Source of the DNA: Pohlia nutans
Taxonomy: Eukaryota; Streptophyta; Bryopsida; Bryales; Mniaceae
Assembly: GCA_022496805.1 (NCBI GenBank)
Contig: CM040089.1
Span: 2,172,501-2,236,500, forward strand
DNA length: 64,000 nt
Direction of reading: 5' to 3'
This document shows, one piece after another, positions 45,670 to 57,423 of the stretch. The notes beneath the pieces are model-generated. The model was not told the origin of the DNA, ran no database searches, and saw only the letters and a program-made list of their open reading frames with translations. The translations under genes were made by a program, and so were the position numbers. Position 1 is the first letter of the stretch. Each line of letters begins with the position of its first letter.

Positions 45670-46003
45670 GTTCAAAAAGTGAGACCTTAACAATGATTTT
45701 CCAAAATAAGAAGAATCAACTAATGGAAATAATACCATCTAAAAGTGCATATTATTCCAAACTCGTTTTAAATTTTTTAATATATTTTTGAATTTGGGAT
45801 TTTAAAGTGAATTTCAAAAGAAAACCTTGCAAAATTAATTAAAAACTATTAATAAAAAATATGATAAATCCAACTGTACAAATGTGATTTACACATCGAG
45901 ATTTACAACTTTCTTTTATATATCAACTCCATTTTTGTGATTCATCAAACATTTTATAACACATTTTTGAAATTGATGGTGGATCTGGATGACAAAGAGT
46001 TAA

Positions 46004-46766
46004 AGATGTGGCTCTTGCAGTGTTTTCTTTTTCCTTGCTACTAGCAGCTAAATTGTAATGAAAATTAATTTCTTCTAACAAGCGTCCAGGGAGAATAAGT
46101 TGTAAATTAGCATCAAATTGTCCAAGTCACCTCAAGTTAAAATTGCAAGTTGCGAAGAAACTCACATTTTCTATGTGACCGAAAAAGGTGTCAGAAAAAG
46201 GTATACTTTACATAATATTGTGCAATGTAAAGTACAATTTGCCTCATTACACTTTTCTTAACCAAAGGGCAAAAAATAGAAAAAAATTCTTGGCAAGTTG
46301 CCTGTTTCACTATCAAATTTTCATTTGAATTGCAAAAAACGTAGACTACAACGTATATATATTTTTGAAAACATGGGCTCTTTGGCACAAATCTACCATC
46401 TTTTGCAATTGGTGAAGGTTGGATTTTGTAAGAGTGGAGGTTTCAAATTCGATTTACCATTCATAGTCCTTTTAGATTATATAATCTTTGAAAGTTCTCA
46501 TAAATAAGGAAATATAGTAATACATAAAATTAAGAGTTAAAATTAAACATAGATATGACTCAAACATTGCTTTAGCTAAACTTCATGTTTGTGAACTGAT
46601 CCGCCATAAATTGATATTCCAAATTGTTCCTTTTGCCTCAAATCTAGAATTAAGACAGTTCCGAATTTGATGAACAAACAAATGAAAAGGAATACCAAAA
46701 TTGTTCAATTTCTCTTGCTCAATAGTATTTTGGATGGAATATTGCAACCTTTTATGATTGTCATGA
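46004..46766. other. AT-rich stretch, nothing recognised
   Basis: No gene, RNA gene or paired termini identified. Confidence 0.45.
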
Positions 46767-47339
46767 ACTCCTAAACGTCATAGCATCCAGTTTATGAACA
46801 ACTAACATATTCAAACTCACCTTACACTCTCATCAATGTATGGATGAAAGTCATCCAGTTTTTTGGAGATTCTTCATCAAGTTGTTGTCCTATCCAATGG
46901 ATGGATTTGGTGATACTAGAGTACATATTTTTCTAAAATTACAAATGTAGAAGTATCTCATGTTATTGACCAAGCCAAAATTGCATTGACTATAGTTCAA
47001 AAGTGGCCTTGCAAAAATAGATTTAAGAAACACAAAAATTTCAAAGAATCACCATGTTTAAGAGTATCTCATTTTAAATTCATTCCAACAAACTTTCCTC
47101 AAAAAATATTAAAATTTTGTTGGTAATCAAATTTAGAAATAATTTTTAATTTTAACTTTCAAATTTTATAATTAAATATTAGTGATAGTATTGGTGAATC
47201 GAACCGTACGGATGGAATCTAAAATTCAAAATGTAGAACTTTCATTTGTATATCAATTCCAAAATATTCTTTTGAATAGTTCTTTATAATGATTTTTCTC
47301 AAATTGTCAATTCAAAGAACAACCTCGTATATTTAGGTG
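46767..47339. mobile_element. TTAA-flanked element, subfamily 2
   Basis: Starts about CTCCTAAACGTCATAGCATC and ends GTATATTTAGGTG. The right flank is TTAA (47340-47343); the left has decayed to TGAA. Interior matches 48607-49177. Confidence 0.65.
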
Positions 47340-47343
47340 TTAA

Positions 47344-48602
47344 CTTCATGTAAACTGAGAATGTGTAATTTCTATCACACATGAAATGACGTGTAGAATG
47401 ACAATGTTTTAGTGAGACAATCCTTTTTGGAACCTATAACACTTGCCTTTGAGATGTATGTATTGAAATTAGTGTCAGGATTGGTGTAAAGTCTCACACT
47501 AATTTTGTGACTCATAATAATGGCAATAATCGGTGTAGAGAAATGTTTCACGAACCTTACCTTAACAAAGCCGAATTTTGTAATTAATATGGCAAACACA
47601 TTATGGCAATATGGCAATATGACTCATTAGTGTCCATGTAGCGACAACATCATAACTTTTTATTAAGGGTTTTCGCCATGGTTAATTTTTCTAGTACAAT
47701 ATATCATATAATTTATTTTTTTATAAAAAATTGAAGGAAATTATAATACAATTTTCTTTTAACCCTTAAGTTCATGAGGGTTTTTGCTACAAACTAAATG
47801 TGTTATAATATGTGTTATATATGAATTTTTTGAAGTTTGTAAAATATGCAAGTTGTAATGTGTAATCCCTGCATTTCATCTATATGGTTGAATACCATTA
47901 TAACCATTTAGATTTTTTATAAATTAATTTTAAGAGAAAAACTTTTAATGTTTGTAAAAATACATTATTCAATATTTTTGTTGAATTAAATTATTATTAA
48001 TTAAAAGTACAAATGTTCATCACATGGATAGAAGTTGCCAAGATTTAGAGTATATAATTTGTCAAAATGTCAATTTAAACGACACTAGGTAAGAACAATA
48101 TAGAATTAATAGTTTAAATGAAACAAATTACAATGGGTATTTAACCATCTTATTAAACTTGTGCTTTAAGCCAATCATACCAAAATTCAAAGGTAAATAA
48201 TTAATTTTGTACTTGCTTTGAATTTTGGAAGTTTGTTAGTTAGATATTATATATATAATTGTATATGATGAATTTTAGGAATCCATTTGCATAGAATTGA
48301 TCTAAAATTCATAATTTATAATCTATCTTTGTACGTCCATACAAAATATATATTTTATCATGCATTTTTTCACACATTTACAAATTTGATACTTTTGTAG
48401 ATTGTCCAACATCTACACCATCCAAAGTTCTTTATTTTTTCTGGATTTTTGTGAACACATTTTTAGTGATCCAATGACATAATCTTATAGGATATTTGAT
48501 TCTAAATATGTTAGGCCCAAGAAACACTCAATTTGGACACTCCTAACTCATTTTACAACACTTTCTATTTTTGAAACGACCACTTTTGGGTCGTCTCAGC
48601 AC
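47344..48602. other. AT-rich stretch, nothing recognised
   Basis: A lone TTAACCCTTAAG at 47758 may be the remnant end of a further TTAA element. No gene seen. Confidence 0.4.
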
Positions 48603-48606
48603 TTAA

Positions 48607-49177
48607 CCCCTAAACGTCATAGCGTCCAGAAACTGGACGACTAACAGATTCAAACCTTCCCTATGTTCTCATCAATGCTTGGATGAAAGTCATCTAAAAT
48701 TTTGAAGATACTTCACCAAGTTGTTGTCCTATCTAATGGTTGGATGTAGTCATACTTGAGTACATATTTTTCTAAAATTACAAATGTAGAAGTATGTTAA
48801 GTCGTTGACCAAGCCAAAATTGCATTGACTGTAGTTTAAAAGTGGCCTTGCAAAAATGAGGTCATAGATTTAAGCAACACAAAAATTTCAAAAAATCACC
48901 ATGTTATGAGTATCTCATTTCAAATTCATTCCAACAAATTTTACTCAAAAAATATCAAAATTTTGTTTGTAATCGAATTTAGAAGGAATTTTTAATTTTG
49001 ACTTTCAAATTTTATTATTAAATATTGGTGATAGTATTGGTGAATCGAAGAGTACAGATGGAATCTAAAATTCAAAAAATAAAACTTTCATTTGTACATC
49101 AATTCCAAAATATTCTTCTAAATAATACTTTTTTTCTCAAATTGTCAATTCCAGGGACACCATGGTATGTTTAGGGG
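48607..49177. mobile_element. TTAA-flanked element, subfamily 2
   Basis: CCCCTAAACGTCATAGCGTC to GGTATGTTTAGGGG. TTAA at 48603-48606 and 49178-49181. A dyad GTCCAGAAACTGGAC lies near the left end. Confidence 0.8.
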
Positions 49178-49181
49178 TTAA

Positions 49182-49761
49182 CCCCTAAACATCAAAGCGT
49201 CCAGAAAGTGGACGACTAACAGATTCAAACCCTTCTCACGTTCTCATCAATGCTTGGATGAAAATCATCCAATTTTTTGGAGATTCTTCGCCAAGTTGTT
49301 GTCTTATCTAACGGTTGGACTTAGTCATACTTGATTACATATTTTTCTAAAATTACAAATGTAGAAGTATGTCAAGTCGTTGACCAAGCCAAAATTGCAT
49401 TGACTGTAGTTCAAAAGTGGCCTTGCAAAAATGAGGTCAAAGATTTAAGAAACACAAAAATTTCAAACAATCACCACGTTTAAGAGTATCTCATTTCAAA
49501 TTCATTCCATCAAATTTTACTCAAAAAATATTAAAATTTTGTTTGTAATCAAATTTAGAAGGAATTTTTAATTTTAACTTCCAATTTTTATAATTAAATA
49601 TTGGTGATAGTATTAGTGAATCGAACCGTAAGGATGGAATCTAAAATTCAAAATCTAGAACTTTCATTTGTATATCAATTCCAAAATATTCTTCTAAATA
49701 GTAGTTTATGATGATTTTCTTCAAATTGTCAATTCCAGGGACACCCTGGTACGTTTAGGGG
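49182..49761. mobile_element. TTAA-flanked element, subfamily 2
   Basis: CCCCTAAACATCAAAGCGTC to GGTACGTTTAGGGG. TTAA at 49178-49181 (shared with the preceding copy) and 49762-49765. Confidence 0.8.
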
Positions 49762-49765
49762 TTAA

Positions 49766-51294
49766 GGGTTAATCATTGAGCTTCCCCCTTTTGTTTAAAG
49801 AAATAAAAATGTATACGGTAATATAATTGCAATCTGTATTTCATGACTTGCCTACAAACTCTGATAGGATCATATCACTTTCGTCAAAGAATTCTCCTAC
49901 AAGGTCCTCATGGAACACGAGGTTAGAACAAGGATGCACCTTACAATTGGGAAGTAGCTCACTTACCTTTTACCAATAGGGCTGTAGGCCTAACCAGAGT
50001 AAAAATAATAATTATTCAGTACAGAATTCAGTGTGAATTTGACACCCAGTTTAATAAGGGAGATCCACGTCACTTTAGCATTAAAATTCCCAATCTGTTT
50101 GTGCCCCATACAGTAGTTTCCAGATGTCACTCATTTTCTCATTTACATATTTTGTTGTTTTAGATTTTATGAAGTGAAATTCCTGCATTGTAATACACGC
50201 CGGCCACCACACAACATACATGCAGCCGCAACCGGGCTGAGGGTAATGATACCCACTTTTCAGCTGTTGGGCACGCAGAGGAGGCAGATTCCTCATATGG
50301 AATCTAATTATGATATTTATTTTATTTTATCTGTCCTTTGAAAAGAGACGGTGTCAAAAAAAAAAACAAGTCTCTGCCTTATCCTATATTTACTTTATTT
50401 ACTTTTATGGCTTGTTTATATTTTTCAACCATGAAACGATGTATTTCCGTAGTCTCTCCCTCGGTGGGGCACAGACAACAAAGAGGCGACATAACTTACA
50501 TTTCACTTTGGTTGCATAGTCTACTCTGGAAAGAGGGCATCAAAGGTAGCATGCGCCACTTTAGTCCTAGTGTACTAAAATCACTATATATTGTAGGTGC
50601 ATGAATGGCGTGGATATATTCATCCATTTAGACGAATTTTCATTCAACTTAGATGAATTTTACCACATTATTTTGATATCAATATGATCTCTATTACATT
50701 TGAGCTTTACTAACAAAATTTTATTTACCAAGTTTCATTTCCATTCCATGCTGAATTTTTGGAAAAATCGTAACTTTGAATGATTTATAGCAGTTACGAG
50801 TAGAAAGTGAATTACCATGGTTTCAAATCATGGAAATTGCTTCCAATAATGTGGGCACGGACCGTATGGAATACCGGTATAGGGTGTAGTGACATGAAAG
50901 GCTACTTTTACAAAATAAATTAAAAAAGAAATGATACGTGGACAGAGAAACAACAAAATAGAAGGTAACTGTTCATTATCCACAAGTAAGGATGGTATTG
51001 GGGCAGGAGGAATGTTATTTAATTCAAATTTGTGGGTGTGGAACATGTCTTGGCTGCACCAGTTGCCTCGGTTTATGGGTCAACTGCCGTAACTTACTCA
51101 CTCATGTATCACAAGGCACTAAATTCTAGACAAGCCATGTCTGATAATGGATTTTTAGTTTTTTTTTTCCTTTCAAAGACCGTGAGCATTCACTGTATTG
51201 AGGAAAGAAAAGAAAATTGATTCCATGTATTGTGACCGTCAGGACAATAACTCCAGTTACTGTATATGTTTGTGCAAATAATGTCAGTAATGAG
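49766..51294. other. Unassigned stretch
   Basis: No gene identified. A relative of the 29937 short repeat lies at about 50371-50475 (GTCTCTGCC end, TTTCCGTAGTCTCTCC). Confidence 0.45.
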
Positions 51295-51297
51295 TAA

Positions 51298-51600
51298 GAG
51301 CATCTCCAATGGGGCTCGCCAAGGGTCTGACACACTCCAAAAGCGGATGAAAAATGCTAAGGCCCCTTTGAAAAAGCCTCGTGACCCTCTATCCTAGCGT
51401 GTGTGATAGATGACACTTCAAATCTAAGTTTAGTTGACTATATCCCACATTCTACTTGTGATTGGTTCATTGACTATTTAATGTACACTTTTGATGTTTG
51501 AAGAGCGTTTGAGGGTGGGGAACTTTAAGTTGAAGGGCTCTTCAAATATAGATGAGTAATTTTAGCGAGTTGCTTTTAGCGTGCATGGTTGGAGATGCTC
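51298..51600. mobile_element. MITE array, unit 1 (303 bp)
   Basis: GAGCATCTCCAATGGGG to TGGTTGGAGATGCTC. Flanking TAA at 51295-51297 and 51601-51603. The interior is only distantly related to the next units and inverted relative to them. Confidence 0.8.
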
Positions 51601-51603
51601 TAA

Positions 51604-51906
51604 GAGCATTCCCACCCATGCATACTAGGACTAACTCTCTGAAATTATTCATCTAGATTTGAAGGGCCCTTGCACTCACACTCCCCCACCCTTACATGCC
51701 CCTCACATATCAAAAGTGCGCATCAAATAGTCAATCGACCAATCACAAGGAGAATGTGAGGATATAGTCAATTAAATAGTGATTTGAAGGCCCAATTTCT
51801 AACACGCTAGGATCTAAAGTGAAGAAGCATTTTGGAAGGGCCCTTGGCATTTTTCATCTACTTCTTGAGTGTGAGAGACTCTGGGAGGGCATGGGTGGCC
51901 CTGCTC
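51604..51906. mobile_element. MITE array, unit 2 (303 bp)
   Basis: GAGCATTCCCACCCATGC to ATGGGTGGCCCTGCTC. TAA on both sides (51601-51603, 51907-51909), each shared with a neighbour. Confidence 0.85.
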
Positions 51907-51909
51907 TAA

Positions 51910-52244
51910 CATGCTAGGATTGAGAGTCAAGAGGTATTTTTGAAGGGACCTTGGCACTTTTCATCTACTTCTTGAGTGTAAGAGACTTTGGGAGGGTATG
52001 GGTGGCCCTACTCTAAAATACCTCTTGACTCTCAATCCTAGCGTGTTAGAAATTGGGCCTTCAAATCACTATTTAGTTGACTATATCCTCACATTCTACT
52101 TGTGATTGGTCGATTGACTATTTGATGCGCACTTTTGATATGTGAGGGGCGTACAAGGGTGGGGGAGTGTGAGTGCAAGGGCCCTTCAAATCTAGATGAA
52201 TAATTTCAGAGAGTTAGTCCTAGCGTGCATGGGTGGGAATGCTC
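51910..52244. mobile_element. MITE array, unit 3 (rearranged)
   Basis: A roughly 104-base right-end fragment (51910-52013, ending GGTGGCCCTACTC) is followed by an inverted, nearly complete copy (52017-52244, ending GGGTGGGAATGCTC). With unit 2 it forms a large palindrome. Confidence 0.75.
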
Positions 52245-52247
52245 TAA

Positions 52248-52550
52248 GAGCATCTCCACTCCTACACGCTAGAGGTGACTCGCTGAAATTATTCATTTAC
52301 ATTTGAAGAGCCCTTGCACTTACACTCCCCCACCTTTGGAGGCCCCTCACACATCAAAAATGCACATCAAATAGTCAATGGACCAATCACAAGTAGAATG
52401 TGGGGATATAGTCAACTAAATAGTGATTTGAAGGGCCATTTCTTAACACGCTAGGATCCAGAGTCAAGAGGCATTTTGGAAAGGCCCTTGGCACTTTTCA
52501 TCTAGTTTTAGAGTGCGAGAGACTCTGGGAGGGCTGCGGTAGAGCTGCTC
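52248..52550. mobile_element. MITE array, unit 4 (303 bp)
   Basis: GAGCATCTCCACTCC to GCGGTAGAGCTGCTC. TAA at 52245-52247 and 52551-52553. Confidence 0.85.
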
Positions 52551-52553
52551 TAA

Positions 52554-52856
52554 GAGCATCCCCATTCCCACATGCTAGAGATGACTCGCTGAAATTATTC
52601 ATTTACATTTGAAGAGCCCTTGCACTTACACTCTCCTACCCTTGCACGCCCCTCACACATCAAAAGTGCACATCAAATAGTCAATGAACCAATCACAAGT
52701 AGAATGTGGGGATATAGTCAACTAAATAGTGATTTGAAGGGCCATTTCTTGATATGCTAGGATTGAGAGTCAAGGGGCATTTTGGAAGGGCCCTTGACAC
52801 TTTTCATCTAATTTTGGAGTGTGAGAGACTCTGGGAGAGCTGCGGTAGAGCTGCTC
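52554..52856. mobile_element. MITE array, unit 5 (303 bp)
   Basis: GAGCATCCCCATTCCC to GCGGTAGAGCTGCTC. TAA at 52551-52553 and 52857-52859. Closest relative is unit 4. Confidence 0.85.
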
Positions 52857-52859
52857 TAA

Positions 52860-53233
52860 CAGTAATTTTAACCCCTCAATGCCCAAGGTTTTTGGACATA
52901 CCTCGTGTGTATGCAAATAATGTGAGTAATGGGTAACAATAAATTTAACCCTCAATGCCTAGGGCTTTTGAACATATCTCAAATGTAATGTAAGATGTGG
53001 TTTCTTAAATTAAAAAAATTGAGTTCCAACATTAGAGAATAAGTGTAAGACATGGTGATTAAAGGAAAAGAAAACTGAATATTTTTTAAATTGAATTTAA
53101 AAATTTATATTGAAAATTCACCAAAATTGCATTCAAGATCAAGGCATTGGGTATGCTCATGTTGTAAAACTACAAACACATGTGGTATACAATACTTATT
53201 TCAAAGAAATGCAATAGTCTCATGTAAATAAGT
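52860..53233. other. Partial TTAA element ends
   Basis: Two left-end-like fragments (TTAACCCCTCAATGCCC at 52868 and TTTAACCCTCAATGCC near 52946) without matching right ends. Nothing else recognised. Confidence 0.4.
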
Positions 53234-53237
53234 TTAA

Positions 53238-53776
53238 CCCTTTTGAGGCGCCTGCGTCCACATAGTGGACGACGAACAAATTCAAATTGTTCGAATTCCA
53301 TCCAAATTGGATAGTTTTCATCCACAAAAAATTCTCATGGTTTTTGTGCAAGTTGACTATCCTTTGTACAGTTTGGATCTTCAAAATAGGTTATTATGAT
53401 TTTTGGAAAAACAACACAAGTGATTTATGTCAAATTTCATTCTTAGTTCAAAAAGTGAGACCTTAAAGATGATTTTCCAAAATAAGTAGAATCAAATAAT
53501 GGAAACCATACCATCTCGTAGTGCATGTTGTTCCAATTTCATTACAATTTTTTTTTTAAATTGTGTTAATTTAGGATTTTTAATTGAATTTCAAGAGAAA
53601 ACTTTGCAAAATTAATTAAAATTAATTAAAGAAATATATGATAAATCCAACTGTACATATGTGATCTTCACATTGACATTTACAACTTTGCTTTGTACAT
53701 CAACTCCATTTTTGATTTTCATCAAACATTTTATAACGAATCTTTGAAAACAATGTTGAACTAGGACGTTAAAGGG
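53238..53776. mobile_element. TTAA-flanked element, subfamily 4 (unoccupied relative)
   Basis: Starts CCCTTTTGAGGCGCC and ends TAGGACGTTAAAGGG. TTAA at 53234-53237 and 53777-53780. A dyad GTCCACATAGTGGAC lies near the left end. It gives the pre-insertion sequence for both insertions in 32655-45999. Confidence 0.75.
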
Positions 53777-53905
53777 TTAAATATACTTCCTAAAACAAAG
53801 TTTGGGACAAATGGTATGTAAAATTGCGATGACACTCACATATTAGTTTGAAAATGATAAGCAAACATGTAGAAATATATCATATAATGCACATTTGTGC
53901 ATTAA

Positions 53906-54530
53906 CGTACGCTCCTGAAGACAGTTCTACCATTGGAACGGTTATGTTGGGCTATGACACATGCTCGGGGAAGTCACTTACTGTAAATTTTGGGTACATA
54001 TGAGCGTACAAAGGGTATTTAATGGGGGGCTATGAGATAATTGGAATATTCTACTATTTATAGTATATTTAGGATATATTCTACATATATTCTAGGAATA
54101 TTCATAGAATATTCCCAAGTTCGTTTTAAAACGCCCTATATTAATTCTATAAATTTATAATTTTTATCTCAAATGAATAAAAGACACCCTATATTTGTTT
54201 TCTCATAGTTATCTAAATTCTTGACAGTGACTTCCCCGGGGACACATGCCTAATTAATCTACTATATGATGCAAAGTATGCTCGCACGCACGCTCCCCAT
54301 GACATTTCCATGTTCATGCTAGAGTCACTATGGTATGAACGAATCTAATTAGTCTATATATTATGTAACGAAGAGTAATACATACATGCACGCACACTTC
54401 ATACGATAGTTCCGCCATTGGAACATTCGTGTTGGACATTAGCACATGCACAACCTAGTTTATTGTATAACACACAATAGTACACACTCCCCGCGATGGT
54501 TCTGTAACTGGAACAGTCGTGTCCGAGGCC
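53906..54530. repeat. Degenerate repeat with GTTC/GGAAC dyads
   Basis: At least three units: AGTTCTACCATTGGAAC (53921), AGTTCCGCCATTGGAAC (54409) and GGTTCTGTAACTGGAAC (54498). Each is followed by TCGTGT- or TTATGTTGG-like sequence and preceded by GCACGCTCC-like words. A MITE at 53965-54240 interrupts the first spacer. Confidence 0.6.
53965..54240. mobile_element. Mutator-like MITE, 9-bp duplication
   Basis: GACACATGC lies at 53956-53964 and 54241-54249. Inverted ends CGGGGAAGTCACT and AGTGACTTCCCCG. The interior is AT-rich with no ORF. Confidence 0.85.
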
Positions 54531-54566
54531 TATCTAGTAATACTATTTAAACCATGCTGCATACTG

Positions 54567-54863
54567 AGAGCAGGGCCACCCATACCCTCAGAGAGTCTCA
54601 CACACTCCAGAAGTAGATGAAAAGTGCCAAGGGCCCATTCAAAATACCTCTTGACTCTTGATCCTAGCGTGTTAGAAATTGGGCCTTCAAATCACTATTT
54701 AGTTGACTATATCCTCCCATTCTACTTGTGATTGGTCCATTGACTATTTGATGCGCACTTTTGAAGGGCGTGCAAGGGTGGGGGAGTGTGAGTGCAAGGG
54801 CTCTTCAAATATAGATGAATAATTTCAGAAAGTTAGTCCTAGCGTGCATGGGTGGGAATGCTC
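54567..54863. mobile_element. Relative of the MITE array, inverted, TGA duplication
   Basis: GAGCAGGGCCACCC to GGGTGGGAATGCTC with TGA at 54564-54566 and 54864-54866. Same family as 51604-51906 in the opposite orientation. Confidence 0.85.
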
Positions 54864-54866
54864 TGA

Positions 54867-55725
54867 CACAGTATCTCCATCTATGTACAATACATCAACG
54901 TACTACATTAGCTACAGTCATTTGCATGGGTATAACAATAATAATAATATGGTTATACAATTCTTATGATTGGATTTCATTTTATATAATATAGTGGTAT
55001 TTGAAGTTAATAATAAGTTATTGAAGTTTGTGCAGACGTAATGTACATGCATGCATCTGACTGAGAAGGGGAAGCACGCTCCTCATGGCCCATTCACACC
55101 AGCCCTTGCTACCGCACTTGCGTTTCTCATGGGAAAATCATATACACTAAAATATAATTTGCCCACTGTTGAAGCTTGTCTACTCTGAATGCAAACACTG
55201 TTGATCACTGAATGCATGCACTTCCCTGAATGAATGCAATTTCTAACTGTTTTTTTTTTTTTTTTTTTGCTTTGCTGCACTTTCTTACATGCCTTCCTTT
55301 TGCTCTGTAGAGATTCAAATAAAATTGATTTTGCCAGGCTACTTACTCATGTGGCTGGTGAGAATTGGTCATCAGACGTGGCTTAGATTGTGGTCCAGAT
55401 TTATGGACTTGCTTCTAGGGTGGAAATACCTACAGTATTTACATTCATTTAATCACCACTTTGTGATCTCATTTTCATTCATTGAAGTACCTAAATCTGC
55501 TCTATTTACACGCAATTCCATCTATCATTTGATGCATTCAGTATTCGATTTTAGTGAGGTGGAATTGGAGATCAATGATATGGTGTGAAATTGGGTCTTG
55601 GGTGGTTTAGGTACGCCCACCTTAAATTAAATGACCGTTTAGGGTTACTATGAATGGAGAATTCAAATTCTTTGAATCATTTATGTAATTTTTTGCCAAT
55701 ATCCTGCATTCATTGTACAATTATA
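54867..55725. other. Unassigned stretch
   Basis: Includes a run of about 19 T at 55250-55268 and an unrecognised 99-codon ORF (55289-55588) with no family features. Confidence 0.4.
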
Positions 55726-55727
55726 TA

Positions 55728-56259
55728 CAATAGGGTCCAATAAAGCTACAATTTTTTCTTCTTCTTTTTCTTTGTTATTCACAAAACAATACAATTACAA
55801 CTACATATTGTGATCTTCATTCTAAGGTAATTTCATGATGTTGATCATGATGATGCAATTAAATTTTCAAAATCCAATTAGAATTTAGAAGTATTTATTT
55901 TACAAAATTCAGGTACGCGTTACCATTTTTTATGGCGTAAAATTTGCAACTTTTTTGGGCTATTGCCCTAACTACTTTGCATAGAGATGTGAGTGCTTAT
56001 GTTTCCTACATGTTTAGCCAACTCAATTTTAAAAATTCATTAGTAATATTTTCAGTTAATTATCTCATAAAAAATGAAAAAGAATTCATTATAAATGGAG
56101 TTTTTGTTTTTGGTTAGTGAAATTTGACTTGATTGATTGAGATTGCATAATGGAAATAATATTAGCTGTGCATCACAAAAAATAAGTATTGTGAAGGGAT
56201 GTAAACACGTTTCTTTGAACATGCACATTAGAAATTTGTAAGTTTATTGGACCCTATTG
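55728..56259. mobile_element. Tc1/mariner-type MITE, CAATAGGGTCC ends
   Basis: CAATAGGGTCCAATAAA to TTTATTGGACCCTATTG with TA at 55726-55727 and 56260-56261. Related ends to 24496-24760. Confidence 0.8.
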
Positions 56260-56369
56260 TACATGTTTGACCATATCATTCATTAAAATTTAACACTTCA
56301 TAAAATGAGGTTTTCAGGAATTGTTCAAGAATGCACACAACTTTTGATCAATTGAGATATTATAATTAA

Positions 56370-56935
56370 ACCCTAAAGTACCACAACTATGTTTCTCTCC
56401 AAACAATCCAAAGTATCCTTTCTCATAAAAAGACAAATAGTTTTTGATCTAAAACCTTTTTGACCAATCCAACAGTAAGATATTTTAACCAACTTGAATT
56501 TATTACAACCTACAAATTTTCAACCGTTCGGGGTTCTTCAATAGTAAGATTATAAGCTTCAAATTTGGTTGCACTTTTTTTTTGGCTTGCTGCTCGAATT
56601 TGAAACTTTTTGAAAATGCCCAAAATGCATGGTTTATTCCCAAATTTGGTAAAATGAATTTGGTACTTGTGTATATGGGGGTGTTAGCTCATTGTGTGCA
56701 AAAATTCAGATGCATAGCTCATCGTATTAAAAAAATTCAGGAGCTGCCCGCAGTTAGGGTTTTCACCTTTGCATGATTGTACTTTTTGATCTATACATCA
56801 CCTACATACACAAATTACCATCCCATTTTCGTTACAAAGAGTAGAATTACCACAAAAATCTCAAAAATGGAGGATCAATACTCATTCCACATTGAGCTGA
56901 CCGAACTTGGAAAATTAGCTTTGGTCCTTTAGGGG
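56370..56935. mobile_element. TTAA-flanked element
   Basis: Begins (A)CCCTAAAGTACCACAAC after TTAA (56366-56369) and ends TTTGGTCCTTTAGGGG before TTAA (56936-56939). Right end shared with 9381-10296. Confidence 0.65.
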
Positions 56936-57423
56936 TTAAACTTCAAAGGTATAAATAATAAGGATCTTAAAATTTAAATTTCAAAGGTATAACAAATGAA
57001 TAAATTTGCGAGGACGTCAAACTAGCTTATTGACATTCTTTGTTCCCAATGGTCGTTGGATCAACGTTAGCATTATTATTATGCTGTAATCTCAACATGT
57101 GAATTTTAGCGTCCAAGGGTATTAAGGGCCGCTTTTTATATGAAGTCAAGGCCGTTTTGATGTGTTAAAAGGCTCGAATCCTCTTTTATTATTGGTCCAA
57201 ATCTCGAAATTAGCTCCAACTCCTCTAAACCAAGACTTGTGACCAAAATTCCGAAACAAATTTTTAATTAAAAACGACAAGGTCTGACACGGGCCCAACT
57301 TGAAGAATTGGGAGCACCAAAAATGAAAGACCAATTTGTGCCCTTGGGCCCGTTTCTAGATTTCAGTAGATATTTTTATTTTTCCAACAAGCAACAAAAA
57401 TCCTTGGATTGTTTGCAAATCAA

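Larger units (their letters stand above)
32655..45999. mobile_element. TTAA-type element (subfamily 4) split by the Tc1-like element
   Basis: The left part (32655-32788) and right part (45158-45999) align with the intact relative at 53238-53776. The right end reads GACAAAGAG before TTAA (46000-46003). The left terminus has eroded. It also contains the Mutator-like MITE at 45250-45669. Confidence 0.65.
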
